Below are positions 20,136 through 29,869 of a DNA stretch of 64,000 bases, in pieces (the stretch's first letter is position 1; each line of letters opens with the position of its first letter). Under the pieces are notes generated by a model. That model ran no database searches and was not told where the DNA came from. It saw nothing but the letters and a program-made list of their open reading frames with translations. The stretch spans positions 124,001 to 188,000 of the forward strand of contig NZ_VXKK01000031.1 of NCBI RefSeq assembly GCF_008693105.1, read 5' to 3'. The position numbers were made by a program, and so were the translations under genes. This DNA is from Corynebacterium flavescens (GTDB taxonomy: Bacteria > Actinomycetota > Actinomycetes > Mycobacteriales > Mycobacteriaceae).

Positions 20136-21695
20136 CTAGCGCCTGTCCCCTGCTTTAGCCCTCGTTGGCAGCGCTTGGCCCCCGCGGCGCAAGACGGCGA
20201 AAAACATTGCATCGGTGCCATGGCGGTGTGGCCACATCTGCACGGACTTCTCGTGGCCTACCTCCGGCATATCGGGAATAAGGGCATGGGCATCTAGCTC
20301 CTGGGCTCCTAGCTCGGATACCGCGCGCTCAACAATATCGCGGGTCTCGCGCTTATCGGGCGAACACGTGGAGTAGATCACCACTCCCCCTGGGCGCACC
20401 AGGTTCAGCGCTGAACTCAAGAGCTCGTACTGCAGTGTGTTGAGCCCGGCAAGATCTTCTTCCGACTTGCGCCAGCGTGCTTCGGGGCGGCGACGGAGGG
20501 AGCCGAGGCCGGAACAGGGGGCGTCGACAAGCACGCGATCGAAACCAGGCTCGAGGCCCGGGTTGCGTCCATCTGCCACGTGAACACTAACGGGGAGATC
20601 TGCAACGGTCTTCTCGATGAGCTCGGCGCGGTGCGCGGTGATTTCCACCGCATCGACGTGGGCCTGATCAGTGCGCGCCAACGCTCCGATGAGCGCCGCC
20701 TTGCCTCCGGGGCCGGCGCAGAGATCCAGCCAGCGCCCGCCGTCCTCGCCCTCCACCGGGGCCTCGACGAGAGCACGGGCAATGAGCTGCGATCCCTCGT
20801 CCTGTACCGCTGCAAGTCCCTGGCGCACAGGCTCCAAAGAGCCGGGATCGCCCGAATCCATGTACACCGCATAGGGAGAATACTTGCCCTGTTCGAATCC
20901 GGTGATAGCCGCCAACTCCTCCGCGGTGATCTCACCGGGACGAGCAACGAGGTGGACAATGGGGCGCTCGGAGTCGGCCGCGAGAGCCTCATCGAGCTCG
21001 CCCAAGCCAAGTACGCGGGCGAAAGACTCCGCGATCCAGGTGGGATGCGCATGGCGGAAGGCGGCAGCCGGGATCTCACCTGCGGGGGTCAGCTTCTCAA
21101 TCCACTGCTCAGGGCGAGTACGCGTGATGGTGCGCATGATTCCGTTGGCAAAGCCCTTAGCCTTTTCCTGACCGGCCGCCTCAACGAGCCGGACGGTGGT
21201 ATCAACTGCAGCGTGCGGCTCCACCCGGGTATAGAGAACCTGGTAGGTCCCCAGCCGCAGTGCGTCGAGGACTTCCGGGGCGATATCCCCCAGCCCCCGC
21301 GTGGCGCTTTTGGCAATCACCGCATCCAAGACACCCTGCGTGCGCAGCGTGCCATAGGTAAGTTCGGTGGCAAAAGCCGCATCCCGGCCCTCTAGACGCT
21401 GGGTGCGCAGCGCCTTGGGGAGAACAAGGTTGGCAAAGGCCGCGGCCACGTTAACGCGGTGCACCACCTCATAAGCCACGGCGCGAGGCATATCTACCCC
21501 GCTGCGCCGTGCCTGTTGGAAGAAATCCCCAGTGCTATCGCGCTCGCGACCGCCCGCGCCATCTCGTCCTCTGTTATGGCGTGGAGCGCGTGCCTCGCGG
21601 GGCTTGCCCGCCCTGTCCGCCCTGCCCGCCTTAGCGCCGCGTTCGGGCTGGGGCCGATCGCCGGACTTGGACCGAGATCTAAATCCTCCGCTCAT
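20136..21695 (-). CDS. rsmB: 16S rRNA (cytosine-967-C5) methyltransferase RsmB-like
   Basis: S-adenosylmethionine-dependent rRNA methyltransferase of the Fmu/Sun family. The first 65 residues are an Arg/Lys/Gly-rich, probably disordered RNA-binding extension. A NusB-like helical domain follows, then the catalytic domain with the SAM motif [16 protein letters not shown], the [18 protein letters not shown] motif and the nucleophile motif [14 protein letters not shown] 21695 shares an ATGA overlap with the fmt stop and has AGGAGAGGTG upstream; a longer frame to 21737 lies inside fmt and is rejected. The length, 519, is long for the family because of the basic N-terminus. Confidence 0.92.
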   Translation of the reverse strand: MSGGFRSRSKSGDRPQPERGAKAGRADRAGKPREARAPRHNRGRDGAGGRERDSTGDFFQQARRSGVDMPRAVAYEVVHRVNVAAAFANLVLPKALRTQRLEGRDAAFATELTYGTLRTQGVLDAVIAKSATRGLGDIAPEVLDALRLGTYQVLYTRVEPHAAVDTTVRLVEAAGQEKAKGFANGIMRTITRTRPEQWIEKLTPAGEIPAAAFRHAHPTWIAESFARVLGLGELDEALAADSERPIVHLVARPGEITAEELAAITGFEQGKYSPYAVYMDSGDPGSLEPVRQGLAAVQDEGSQLIARALVEAPVEGEDGGRWLDLCAGPGGKAALIGALARTDQAHVDAVEITAHRAELIEKTVADLPVSVHVADGRNPGLEPGFDRVLVDAPCSGLGSLRRRPEARWRKSEEDLAGLNTLQYELLSSALNLVRPGGVVIYSTCSPDKRETRDIVERAVSELGAQELDAHALIPDMPEVGHEKSVQMWPHRHGTDAMFFAVLRRGGQALPTRAKAGDRR

Positions 21696-22660
21696 GAAAA
21701 GCTCACCTCTCCTACTTCGCCGAGGCCACGGGCCCAATCGGCGGCGTTCATCTTCTTCTTGCCGGGTGGCTGGATTAGACCCAGCTTAACTGGGACGGTA
21801 GCCGTTCCCACATACACGGCGTGTTTGTCTATGTGCAGCTGACCCGCGGGGAGCTGCGTTGTAGTCTCTTCTGTGATGTCTCCGATGGCCGCATCCGGCG
21901 TCATGCTCACGGGGCCGAGCTTGAAGCGCTCTGTGCCCAACAAGGTCCATGCGCCTGGGGCCGGTGTGTGCGCGCGGATCTGGCGATCGATGGCAAAGGC
22001 CGGGCTATCCCAGTTAATCCGCGCGTCCTCTGCGGTTATCTTGTGCGCATAGGTGGGTTCACCGCGCTGTTCTTGGGGTACTAGAGCCCCCGCCTCTAAG
22101 CCATCGAGCGTAGCTGCCAAGAGATCCGCGCCTGCATAAGCCAAGCGGGTGAGGAGATCGTCTGAGGTATCGCCCGCTTCAATCGCGGCAGAGAGGGTGC
22201 CAAGCACTGGGCCAGTGTCGAGTCCCTCATCAATGCGGAAGGTGGTGGCACCGGTGATGTCATCGCCAGCGGCAATTGCAGCCTGAACGGGGGCGGCACC
22301 CCGCCAGGCAGGCAGGAGGGAAAAGTGGAGGTTTATCCAACCATGCTCCGGCAGATCAAGAAGATCTTGCGGTATCAAGTTGCCATAGGCCACGACCGGT
22401 ATCGCCGCAGGATTAAGCTCGCGCAGGCGCTCGCGTACCTCTTTCCCATCGGCAGAATCAGCCTTCAGCGTGGCGGGAGTCAAGACCTCTATGCCGTGAG
22501 ACTGCGCAAGTTCTTTGACGGGGCTGGGGTGCAGGCTGCGCCCGCGGCCCCTGCGCGCATCGGGACGCGTGATAACGGCCACCACCTCGTGCTCGGAAGC
22601 CAGTAGCTTCTCCAGTGCCACAACGGCAGGTTCCGGAGTCCCGGCAAAAACTATGCGCAT
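21692..22660 (-). CDS. fmt: Methionyl-tRNA formyltransferase
   Basis: Formylates the initiator Met-tRNA using 10-formyltetrahydrofolate. The 322-residue protein has [16 protein letters not shown] at the start, the catalytic region [20 protein letters not shown] with Asn and His near residue 110, the Asp in [14 protein letters not shown], and a C-terminal OB-like domain. AAGGAG lies 11 bases before the ATG. It follows def in the usual def-fmt-rsmB order. Confidence 0.96.
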   Translation of the reverse strand: MRIVFAGTPEPAVVALEKLLASEHEVVAVITRPDARRGRGRSLHPSPVKELAQSHGIEVLTPATLKADSADGKEVRERLRELNPAAIPVVAYGNLIPQDLLDLPEHGWINLHFSLLPAWRGAAPVQAAIAAGDDITGATTFRIDEGLDTGPVLGTLSAAIEAGDTSDDLLTRLAYAGADLLAATLDGLEAGALVPQEQRGEPTYAHKITAEDARINWDSPAFAIDRQIRAHTPAPGAWTLLGTERFKLGPVSMTPDAAIGDITEETTTQLPAGQLHIDKHAVYVGTATVPVKLGLIQPPGKKKMNAADWARGLGEVGEVSFS

Positions 22661-22683
22661 AGAGTAGTTATCTCCTTAGAAGT

Positions 22684-22719
22684 TAAGTGCTGTGTAATAA
22701 GTGCTATGAGTTGAGTGCT
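22684..22719. repeat. Three short direct repeats between def and fmt
   Basis: TAAGTGCT at 22684 and 22698 and TGAGTGCT at 22712, exact period 14, occupy the middle of the 108-base gap between def and fmt. Confidence 0.6.
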
Positions 22720-22768
22720 GTCTGTAACAGCAGAATTCTTAGACAGTCTAATCGGCGGCGAGCCCCTG

Positions 22769-23278
22769 CTAAGCGTTGAACCAGCTGGAGTTTCTGATCT
22801 CGCGCATCGCTTCCTTACGCAGACTCGGCTCGAGGCGTTGTAGAAACAACACCCCATCCAGGTGGTCACTCTCGTGCTGGATGCACCGCGCCAGCAACCC
22901 GCGGGCCACGAGGGAGATCGCGTTTCCACGCACGTCCCGTCCCGCTACCACCACAGACTCGTAGCGCTGAGTCTCCAAGGAGATACCGGGAATGGAAAGA
23001 CAGCCCTCCGTGCCCGACTGCTTGGCTTCACTCAGTGGGCGCCACACTGGGTTGATGATGGCCCCGCGCAGACCGCTGTGCACGTGGGTGCAATCGAAGA
23101 CGAAAACCCGCTTCGTGACCCCGATCTGATTAGCCGCGAGCCCCACTCCACCGGCGGCGTCCATGGTTTCTAACATGTCCGCGGCCAAGGTCTGCACCCC
23201 GGAGTCAAAATGATCGATCTCTGTTGCCCGCGTGCTGAGCACGGGGTCACCATACATGCGAATGTCTCGAACGCTCAC
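22769..23278 (-). CDS. def: Peptide deformylase
   Basis: Removes the formyl group from new proteins. The 169-residue metalloprotease has the three family motifs: GVGLAANQIG near residue 45, EGCLSIPG near 90 with the metal Cys, and HESDHLDG near 136 with two metal His and the catalytic Glu. The start is GTG with AGGGAG upstream. It sits between priA and fmt, the two being linked in function because Fmt adds what Def removes. Confidence 0.95.
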   Translation of the reverse strand: MSVRDIRMYGDPVLSTRATEIDHFDSGVQTLAADMLETMDAAGGVGLAANQIGVTKRVFVFDCTHVHSGLRGAIINPVWRPLSEAKQSGTEGCLSIPGISLETQRYESVVVAGRDVRGNAISLVARGLLARCIQHESDHLDGVLFLQRLEPSLRKEAMREIRNSSWFNA

Positions 23279-23298
23279 CGATTATCTCCCTAATATTA

Positions 23299-23331
23299 GA
23301 CCTAGTGCGAAATGTTGGACCTAGTGCGAAA
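23299..23331. repeat. 14-bp direct repeat between priA and def
   Basis: GACCTAGTGCGAAA occurs at 23299-23312 and 23318-23331 (period 19) in the gap upstream of def. Confidence 0.7.
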
Positions 23332-23380
23332 GACGCGGGCGCTGGCGCCTTTAACGTATCCGAGGATAGTTCACCTACTT

Positions 23381-25420
23381 CTAGCCCACGTGAATGGGAT
23401 CGACCTGGATGCGCAGGGGCACGTCCTCCTTGCGGGCACTGCGCGCGGCATTGGCGCACCGCAGCGCTGTGCCCAACTCGGCGCGCGGGCCCAAGGGCAC
23501 GCGAATGAGCACACGTTGCGCTGGGCCCCAACGCTGCCTGTCATATTCACCAGGCAACTGCTGGCCGGCAGGCAAGGGCACGGGACCGAGAACCTCAGCG
23601 TGGACGGGAAGCTCGACCAGGTCTAAGAAAGCATCGAGAGCCTTGTCTGCTCCGTCGACAGCGGCCATGTGCACGGCCGGCGGGAAACGGACTTCGCGGC
23701 GTTCCTCCAACTCCCTGCGGGCGGCGCCCGCCATGTCCCAGGCGAGCAAATCCTTAACCACCGGAAGCTCCTCATCGGCCACGACGATAACGCGCCCGGC
23801 TTGCGACGCCGGCTCCACCAAGGTGGCTGCCTGCGCCCAGGTGGCCAGAGTGTCCTCCGTGGCCCGGAGATCCTGGCGGCCCAATAAAGAGGCGCCGTCG
23901 AGAAGCAGGGCCGCGCCATAGCGGCCGCCACCCCTAAGGAGTGGCTCGGCCCCCGGGGTGGCGATGACGAGACAGGGCTGGGTGTCGATCTCATCGATGA
24001 TCTTGTTTCCGCCCGAGACCACGATGCGTGTGCGCGCGAAGGCCCGACCAAGTTCTTCGGCGGTGCGCTGTGCACCCAAGACAATCGCACGCAGGCGCGG
24101 AGAACCACACTCGCTACAGCGGTGCTTGGAATCGACCCGGCCACACCACGCACAGGTGGGAAGCGAGGCCTGCCCCTGGCCACCTGGATGTTGAGGGTCT
24201 AAACCCAAACCCAACGGCCCATTACAGTGACGGCAACGCGCGGGTGCCCGGCACTGCCCACAGGCCAGAATAGGTGCATAGCCCTTGCGCGGAACCTGAA
24301 CCAATACCGGCTTGCCGCGCTCGAGTGCTGAGGCGGCGGCCTGATAGGCCGGGCCCGCAACAGAGGTGGTGCCGCCTTGCATATCCCGAGCCACCGAAAA
24401 GCCATAAGTCCCCACCGCCGCAATGGCCGGACGCCGGGCGCGAATGGTGGACTCGCTGGCCACCAGATCGTGGGCCCACCCGGATTCCACGAGCAACTGG
24501 GTCTCAGCCGTGCGGGAATGCCCGGCGAGGATAAGGCTGCAGCCCTCCTGCGCGCACCGGGTGCTCAGGACCTCCCGGGCGTGGACATAGGGCTTGAGGC
24601 TATCAACGAGGTTGTCATCCCCGTCGTGAACTATCACGGCCAGGCGCAGGTTATGAACCGGTGTAAAGGCGGCCGAGCGGGTGCCCACCACGATGCGGGA
24701 CTGCCCCACCAACGCGGAGAGGTAGCGGCGGTAACGCGCCTGCGGGCCAATGGAATTGCCCAAGACGGTTACTTGCTTGGCAGAGACATACTCGCGCAAC
24801 GCTGCCTCCAGCTGTGCGACGCACTTCTGATTAGGAACGACGAGCAGCACGCCCTTGCCGGATATGGCGATCTTCACGCTCAGCGCGGCGAGGGCGCCTG
24901 CCCAGTCATCACCGGGTGCTATCTGCCACGCCGCACGGGCCACGTTGCCGCCCAAAACGGAATCGACGAAGGATTCGCCGTGCTCATAGGCTGACCAACC
25001 CGAAAGATCGGGCTCGCCGGCGTTGCCGAGCTCCTCCCACGTGGAGTCCAGATCGGATTCTTCCGCCTTGGCGTGGCGCGGTGGAATGGCGGAGCGGATG
25101 ATGTCGGAGCGCACCCCGCCATATCGATCCGCCAGGGAATCCACCAAGCGGGCAAGGCGAGGAGGGTAGACTGCATAGGGCGAGAGGACTCTTTCCAGGT
25201 AACGCAGCTCACCAGGAAACTCACTCTCGGAGCGCCGCTCGAGCACAATCGCGTCACTCAGGCGCCCGTTGAAGCGGATGCGCACCCGAACGCCAGGCTG
25301 AGCCTCCGCGGACTGTTCCTCGCTGACGCGGTAATCAAACCCACGGTCAAGGTGTGCCACCCCCAGCAATGGCAACACCCGCGCGACCGGTTTGTGGGCG
25401 GCGGGAGTTCTGTGCGGCAT
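23381..25420 (-). CDS. priA: Primosomal protein PriA, actinobacterial helicase-dead type
   Basis: PriA restarts stalled replication forks. The 679-residue protein has the N-terminal 3'BD-like domain (VARVLPLLGVAHLDRGFDYR) and, in the C-terminal half, eight clustered Cys in CGQCRAPARCRHCNGPLG, CAWCGR and CSECGSPRLR for two zinc ions. The Walker A loop GxxGxGKT expected before VLLVVPNQ is absent; that stretch reads IAPGDDWAGALAALSV, and no DEEH box is seen. Actinobacterial PriA proteins commonly lack helicase residues, so it is probably a fork-binding scaffold. It lies 11 bases after metK. Confidence 0.9.
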   Translation of the reverse strand: MPHRTPAAHKPVARVLPLLGVAHLDRGFDYRVSEEQSAEAQPGVRVRIRFNGRLSDAIVLERRSESEFPGELRYLERVLSPYAVYPPRLARLVDSLADRYGGVRSDIIRSAIPPRHAKAEESDLDSTWEELGNAGEPDLSGWSAYEHGESFVDSVLGGNVARAAWQIAPGDDWAGALAALSVKIAISGKGVLLVVPNQKCVAQLEAALREYVSAKQVTVLGNSIGPQARYRRYLSALVGQSRIVVGTRSAAFTPVHNLRLAVIVHDGDDNLVDSLKPYVHAREVLSTRCAQEGCSLILAGHSRTAETQLLVESGWAHDLVASESTIRARRPAIAAVGTYGFSVARDMQGGTTSVAGPAYQAAASALERGKPVLVQVPRKGYAPILACGQCRAPARCRHCNGPLGLGLDPQHPGGQGQASLPTCAWCGRVDSKHRCSECGSPRLRAIVLGAQRTAEELGRAFARTRIVVSGGNKIIDEIDTQPCLVIATPGAEPLLRGGGRYGAALLLDGASLLGRQDLRATEDTLATWAQAATLVEPASQAGRVIVVADEELPVVKDLLAWDMAGAARRELEERREVRFPPAVHMAAVDGADKALDAFLDLVELPVHAEVLGPVPLPAGQQLPGEYDRQRWGPAQRVLIRVPLGPRAELGTALRCANAARSARKEDVPLRIQVDPIHVG

Positions 25421-25431
25421 AGGCTCAGATT

Positions 25432-26664
25432 CTACAGTCCGACCGCCGCGCGCAGTAGATCGGCACGGTTGGTTGCCTCCCAGGGCAGCGCAACGTCGGT
25501 GCGCCCAAAGTGTCCATATGCTGCCGTCTGCCGGTAAATGGGGCGCAGAAGATCGAGTTCACGGATGATAGCTGCAGGCCGCAGATCAAATACCTCGTTG
25601 ACCGCAGCCTGGATCTGCTCGTCGGTGAGGCCGCCTTGGGCGGTGCCGAAGGTCTCCACGTAGAGGCCCACCGGCTTGGCGCGGCCGATGGCGTAGGCCA
25701 CCTGCACCTCCGCCCGCTCGGCAAGGCCTGCCGCCACGAGGTTCTTGGCCACCCAGCGCATGGCGTAGGCGGCGGAGCGGTCCACCTTGGAAGGGTCCTT
25801 GCCGGAGAAGGCGCCGCCGCCGTGACGGGCCATGCCACCGTAGGTGTCCACGATGATCTTGCGCCCGGTCAGGCCCGCATCCCCCATTGGTCCGCCCAGG
25901 ATGAAAGAGCCGGAGGGATTAATAAGCAGTGAGGTATCGCCACGGTAGTACCGCTCCAGGCCCGCATCCTTGACTACCCACTCGATGACGTGCTCGCGCA
26001 ACTGCTGGGCCAGCCATTCCTGGGTCACCCCGGGATCGTGCTGGGTAGAAATGACGATGGTATCCAGGTGTGAAGGCTCGCCCTCAGGGGTGTAGGCGAA
26101 GGTCACCTGCGTCTTGCCATCCGGCCGCAGGTGCCCCACGATGTCTTCCTTGCGCACCTGGGCCAGGCGGCGCGACAGGCGGTGGGCCACCGCGATGGGC
26201 AGAGGCATGAGCTCCGGGGTCTCGTTGGTGGCATAGCCAAACATGAGGCCCTGGTCCCCCGCGCCATAAAGATCGTTTTCTTCGTCGAAGTCACTGCTGC
26301 GATCACGGGCCTCGGTTGAGGTATCAACGCCGGCGCCGATTTCCTGGGACTGCTCACCAATGGCGACATTGACGCCGCAGGTGTGCCCGTCAAAGCCTAC
26401 GTCTGATGAAGTAAAACCGATGTCGGTTAGAGTCTTACGCACGATCTGGGGAATCTCCACGTAACCCACGGTGCGCACCTCCCCCACAACATGCACCTGG
26501 CCGGTGGTAACCAGAGTCTCCACGGCAACGCGCGCGTGCGGGTCCTTATCGAGGAGGGCATCCAAGATGGCATCAGAGATGGCGTCACAGATCTTGTCTG
26601 GGTGCCCCTCAGTTACAGATTCACTGGTAAACAGGCGCGTGGCCTGCGCAGCGTTAACAGTCAC
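25432..26664 (-). CDS. metK: S-adenosylmethionine synthetase
   Basis: Makes S-adenosylmethionine from methionine and ATP. The 410-residue protein shows [20 protein letters not shown] near residue 15, [12 protein letters not shown] near 125 and [19 protein letters not shown] near 275, all signature blocks. The start chosen is GTG 26664 ([12 protein letters not shown]), with AAAGGA eight bases before it; the open frame continues to 26766 but that extension is not family-like. It is upstream of priA and downstream of coaBC. Confidence 0.96.
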   Translation of the reverse strand: MTVNAAQATRLFTSESVTEGHPDKICDAISDAILDALLDKDPHARVAVETLVTTGQVHVVGEVRTVGYVEIPQIVRKTLTDIGFTSSDVGFDGHTCGVNVAIGEQSQEIGAGVDTSTEARDRSSDFDEENDLYGAGDQGLMFGYATNETPELMPLPIAVAHRLSRRLAQVRKEDIVGHLRPDGKTQVTFAYTPEGEPSHLDTIVISTQHDPGVTQEWLAQQLREHVIEWVVKDAGLERYYRGDTSLLINPSGSFILGGPMGDAGLTGRKIIVDTYGGMARHGGGAFSGKDPSKVDRSAAYAMRWVAKNLVAAGLAERAEVQVAYAIGRAKPVGLYVETFGTAQGGLTDEQIQAAVNEVFDLRPAAIIRELDLLRPIYRQTAAYGHFGRTDVALPWEATNRADLLRAAVGL

Positions 26665-26800
26665 GGTTAATCCTTTAATAGATTCTCGCCCTGTGGCGAT
26701 GTGGTGGGATCGGGAGCGGCTCGGCGCGCAAAAGGCGCGGGCAAAGCGCGAACAGTAACCCAGCATAGACTAAGCGGTCTATGCAAGCAACTAGCCCAGT

Positions 26801-28069
26801 CTAGTGCCCCATGAGCTGGGCTACCGCGTCAAGGATCTGTGCTGCCACCACCTGCTTGGAGCCCTTCTCAACAACCGTCGGCTCCACATCTTTGCGCAGC
26901 AACCAGCCCTCATTGGTGGCCTGGCCAAAGACCTTCCCCTGGCCCACGGCATTGGCCATGAGCAGATCGCAGCCCTTGCGCTGGAACTTCGCCTTCGCAA
27001 AATCCAGCGCCGAATGCTCTGCGTCCCCGGTCTCGGCGGCAAATCCTACGATGATCGCCGCAGGATTGATCTCCGCACGTTCGCGCTTGGCGACGAGGCC
27101 TGCCAACACGTCCGGATTAAGCACGAGGTCCAGCCTCTCCAACTGCGCATCCGCCTTGCCCTTCTTCAGTTTGGATCCGGCCACCGAACGCGGGCGATAA
27201 TCTGAGACGGCTGCAGACATGATGATGACATCGGCATCAGCGGACTCCTCTCCCATGACCTCCTCGAGCTGCTGGGCGGAGACGATCGAGCGAATCTTGG
27301 CACCTGCCGGGGTAGGAAGCTGCTCAACATTGCCGGCCACGACGGTAACGTCTGCCCCCCGTTGCGCCGCCAGCTCAGCGAGCGCGAAGCCTTGGCGCCC
27401 AGAGGAACGGTTCCCCAGGTAGCGCACTGGGTCAAGGTTCTCTTGTGTTCCGCCGGCAGAAATCACTACCTTCTTGCCCGCCCAATCATGGGCGATGGGA
27501 TAGCCGGCCACCACCGTGCGCACCAGCTGTGCAATCTGCCCCGGCTCCAGCAGGCGCCCCGGCCCGCTATCGCTGCCGGTGAGACGCCCCTGGGCGGGTT
27601 CTAAGACCATGATCCCCCGGCGGCGCAGCGTAGCCACGTTGTCCTGTGTGGCCGGGTTAAGCCACATTTCGGTGTGCATCGCTGGGGCGATGACCACCGG
27701 GCAGGTCGCCACCAAAATAGTAGCGGTGAGAAGATCATCGGCGCGTCCCCCCGCTACGCGGGCAATAAGATCAGCCGTGGCGGGGGCGACAACAATGGCG
27801 TCTGCACGCTGGCCGATGTCCACGTGCTGGACCCTGTCTACCGCGTCAAACACCGACGTCGACACCGACTGCCCCGACAGCGCCTCAAAAGTTGCGGCAC
27901 CCACAAAGTTGAGCGCCGTGGGAGTCGGAACCACCCGGACGCTGTCTCCACCCTCGGTGAAGTCCCGGATGAGATGGCAAGCCTTATAAGCGGCGATGCC
28001 TCCCGCGACTCCCACAACGATGTTCAAGGGAGAAGCAGAGGACGAAGTACTGGCGCTGGAATTATTCAC
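26801..28069 (-). CDS. coaBC: Bifunctional CoaBC (phosphopantothenoylcysteine synthetase/decarboxylase)
   Basis: Adds cysteine to phosphopantothenate and decarboxylates the product on the way to coenzyme A. The N-terminal flavoprotein CoaC half has VGVAGGIAAYKACHLIRDF, the PAMHTEMW catalytic motif near residue 130 and the His in VDIGQRADAIVVAPATAD. The C-terminal CoaB half has VVISAGGTQENLDPVRYLGN near 205 and MSAAVSDYRP near 285. The start is GTG; a Ser-rich stretch precedes the flavin domain. The length, 422, is normal. Confidence 0.95.
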   Translation of the reverse strand: MNNSSASTSSSASPLNIVVGVAGGIAAYKACHLIRDFTEGGDSVRVVPTPTALNFVGAATFEALSGQSVSTSVFDAVDRVQHVDIGQRADAIVVAPATADLIARVAGGRADDLLTATILVATCPVVIAPAMHTEMWLNPATQDNVATLRRRGIMVLEPAQGRLTGSDSGPGRLLEPGQIAQLVRTVVAGYPIAHDWAGKKVVISAGGTQENLDPVRYLGNRSSGRQGFALAELAAQRGADVTVVAGNVEQLPTPAGAKIRSIVSAQQLEEVMGEESADADVIIMSAAVSDYRPRSVAGSKLKKGKADAQLERLDLVLNPDVLAGLVAKRERAEINPAAIIVGFAAETGDAEHSALDFAKAKFQRKGCDLLMANAVGQGKVFGQATNEGWLLRKDVEPTVVEKGSKQVVAAQILDAVAQLMGH

Positions 28070-28179
28070 GCGCTCGATTCTACCTACCGCGTTGAAAGCC
28101 TCTCAGTGGCGGGCTCAGTCGGCATCACGGTTCATTCACCGCACCAGTGCTTCAAACGTCCATTAAGGACGAGGCCGGC

Positions 28180-28240
28180 GTGTTCACTGTAAATAGTGGC
28201 TAACTTCTTGAAGTTTTTGGCCACTGCTTGCAGTGAACAC
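28180..28240. repeat. Nested 61-bp palindrome between coaBC and rpoZ
   Basis: Three nested inverted pairs share one centre: GTGTTCACTG (28180-28189) with 28231-28240, AGTGGC (28195-28200) with 28220-28225, and AACTTC (28202-28207) with GAAGTT (28210-28215). The RNA of either strand would fold into one long interrupted stem. There is no T run after it on either strand, so it is not a plain terminator. It lies about 110 bases upstream of coaBC. Confidence 0.7.
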
Positions 28241-28279
28241 ACTAAAGACACCTTCGACCAGCGGCAGTGAGATAGGAAA

Positions 28280-28318
28280 CGAGAGCCCCGCCGCAGAATG
28301 TCTGCAGCGGGGCTCTCG
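28280..28318 (-). terminator. Intrinsic terminator after rpoZ
   Basis: An 18-bp stem with one mismatch, CGAGAGCCCCGC and on (28280-28297 with 28301-28318), has a three-base ATG loop. On the minus strand it is followed by TTTCC. It lies 32 bases beyond the rpoZ stop and ends the mihF-gmk-rpoZ transcript. Confidence 0.8.
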
Positions 28319-28349
28319 CGATAAGAAGGCGGGGAATACCCCGTCAACC

Positions 28350-28652
28350 TTATTTGCCCTCTTCGTGGACGAGCAGGTCCGCGTCAATTTCGCGCAGGGC
28401 GATAGACAGCGGCTTCTCGCCGGGCTCTGGAGTGACGAGGGGTCCGACGAACTCGAATACGCCCTCATCTTGCTCTTGGTAGTAGCTGTTGATCTGGCGC
28501 GCGCGCTTGGCGGCGAAGATAACCAAGGCGTACTTAGACGAGACCTTGGAGAGCAGCTCATCGATAGGCGGGGAGGTAATTCCCGTTGGCGGATCGAATA
28601 CCGGCTCCGGCTTCGCGGCCTCAGTGTTAGCTGGGGTGGTCACGTTAGTCAC
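28350..28652 (-). CDS. rpoZ: RNA polymerase omega subunit
   Basis: Small subunit that helps assemble beta-prime into RNA polymerase. The 100-residue actinobacterial-type protein has [20 protein letters not shown] and [13 protein letters not shown], the core omega helices. GTG 28652 is chosen because AAAGG lies five bases before it; a GTG at 28658 would overlap that site. It follows gmk by 38 bases, the usual gmk-rpoZ pair. Confidence 0.94.
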   Translation of the reverse strand: MTNVTTPANTEAAKPEPVFDPPTGITSPPIDELLSKVSSKYALVIFAAKRARQINSYYQEQDEGVFEFVGPLVTPEPGEKPLSIALREIDADLLVHEEGK

Positions 28653-28690
28653 ATGCACCTTTACTTTTGTTGAATCTGGTCAAAATAGTG

Positions 28691-29260
28691 CTACCCACGC
28701 AGAATAGCACTGATTGCCGCCACGGCATCATCGAGATTTTCGTTGACGACTACATGGTCAAACTCTTTTTGAGCGGCAAGTTCTTCATGGGCTGTCTCCA
28801 GCCTACGATCAATGACATCTTGAGGTTCCGTGCCCCGGCCCGTTAGGCGGTCAACGAGTACCTCCCACGAGGGCGGTGCCAAGAACACGGTCTCTGCCTC
28901 CGACAGCCGCTCCTTGACGTTGCGAGCGCCTTCAAGATCGACCTCGACCAAGACCGGGCGACCGGCGGCTAAGGCATCCCCCACCGGCTGAGCCGGGGTT
29001 CCGGAGCGCTGCAACCCTCCGTGGATATCTGCCCATTCAAGCATTTCCCCGGCATCGATATGCTTTTGAAAATCCTCCGGGCTAACGAAGAAATAATCGA
29101 CACCGTCCCGCTCGCCCGGGCGAGGCTTGCGGGTAGTCATGGAGACGCTGAAATAAAGATCCTTGACGTCATTGCGCAGACGCGAAACTACGGTGGACTT
29201 GCCCACTGCGGAAGGTCCGGCCAATACGACTAGGCGTCCGCGTGCAGTTGCGTCAGGCAT
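28691..29260 (-). CDS. gmk: Guanylate kinase
   Basis: Phosphorylates GMP to GDP. The 189-residue protein has the P-loop [16 protein letters not shown] near residue 12, the GMP-binding block [20 protein letters not shown] near 40 and the lid region [17 protein letters not shown]. It starts eight bases after the mihF stop and precedes rpoZ. Confidence 0.96.
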   Translation of the reverse strand: MPDATARGRLVVLAGPSAVGKSTVVSRLRNDVKDLYFSVSMTTRKPRPGERDGVDYFFVSPEDFQKHIDAGEMLEWADIHGGLQRSGTPAQPVGDALAAGRPVLVEVDLEGARNVKERLSEAETVFLAPPSWEVLVDRLTGRGTEPQDVIDRRLETAHEELAAQKEFDHVVVNENLDDAVAAISAILRG

Positions 29261-29268
29261 AGCGATAT

Positions 29269-29589
29269 TTACTCGCCGAAGCCGAAGCGCTCGAGCAGGG
29301 CGCGACGCTGACGGTCTCCCAGACCGCGCAGGCGACGGGTTTGGGCAATCTCCAGGTCTTCCATGATTTCCTTTGCCTTGACCTTGCCAACCTTAGGCAG
29401 TGCCTCGAGGAGAGCGGAGACCTTGGTCTTGCCAATGATCTCGTCGGACTCGGCCTTGGCCAAGACGTCCTTCAGGTTGGTCTCACCGCGCTTGAGCGCG
29501 GCCTTGAGCTCAGCGCGAGCCTTACGAGCCTCGGCAGCCTTTGCAAGAGCTTCTTTGCGCTGCTCATCAGTCAACTTTGGAAGGGCCAC
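29269..29589 (-). CDS. mihF: Integration host factor, actinobacterial type (mIHF)
   Basis: Small nucleoid-associated protein that bends DNA; needed for mycobacteriophage L5 integration and essential in mycobacteria. The 106-residue protein has a basic Ala/Lys-rich N-terminal helix ([18 protein letters not shown]) and the conserved C-terminal core [20 protein letters not shown] and [22 protein letters not shown] 29589 is preceded by GGAGGAAACCC, a strong ribosome site; the longer frame to 29607 adds only MNRRKP. It is first in the mihF-gmk-rpoZ run. Confidence 0.94.
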   Translation of the reverse strand: MALPKLTDEQRKEALAKAAEARKARAELKAALKRGETNLKDVLAKAESDEIIGKTKVSALLEALPKVGKVKAKEIMEDLEIAQTRRLRGLGDRQRRALLERFGFGE

Positions 29590-29869
29590 GGGTTTCCTCC
29601 GATTCATAGTTTGAATAATTTACGTCTAGCACCACGTACTAGTTTAAGTACTGGGCGCCAGATTCCGGCTGCTAAACGAGGCTTTTTCTGCCTGCGCTCA
29701 CCGCGAATTACGCGGATGTAGCGAACCGACTTCTGGCAATCCTAGCACTGGTCACACGGAGATGAAGTACTGCAGGGCCTAAAGGCGACCCATATGAGCA
29801 CGTCATCGCATTGCCATGTACAAACTACCAGGTTAGAGAACCGGAGGTTAATCACGCCACAAAGAGCGC

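Noticed and set aside
26665..26800. SAM riboswitch before metK
   Set aside because: The 136-base gap is too short and shows no visible aptamer core or terminator stem.
29590..29869. Possible gene between pyrF and mihF
   Set aside because: Only small palindromes (for example CCGCG-AATTA-CGCGG near 29701) and a possible TAAATT -10 box for mihF are present; no coding frame.
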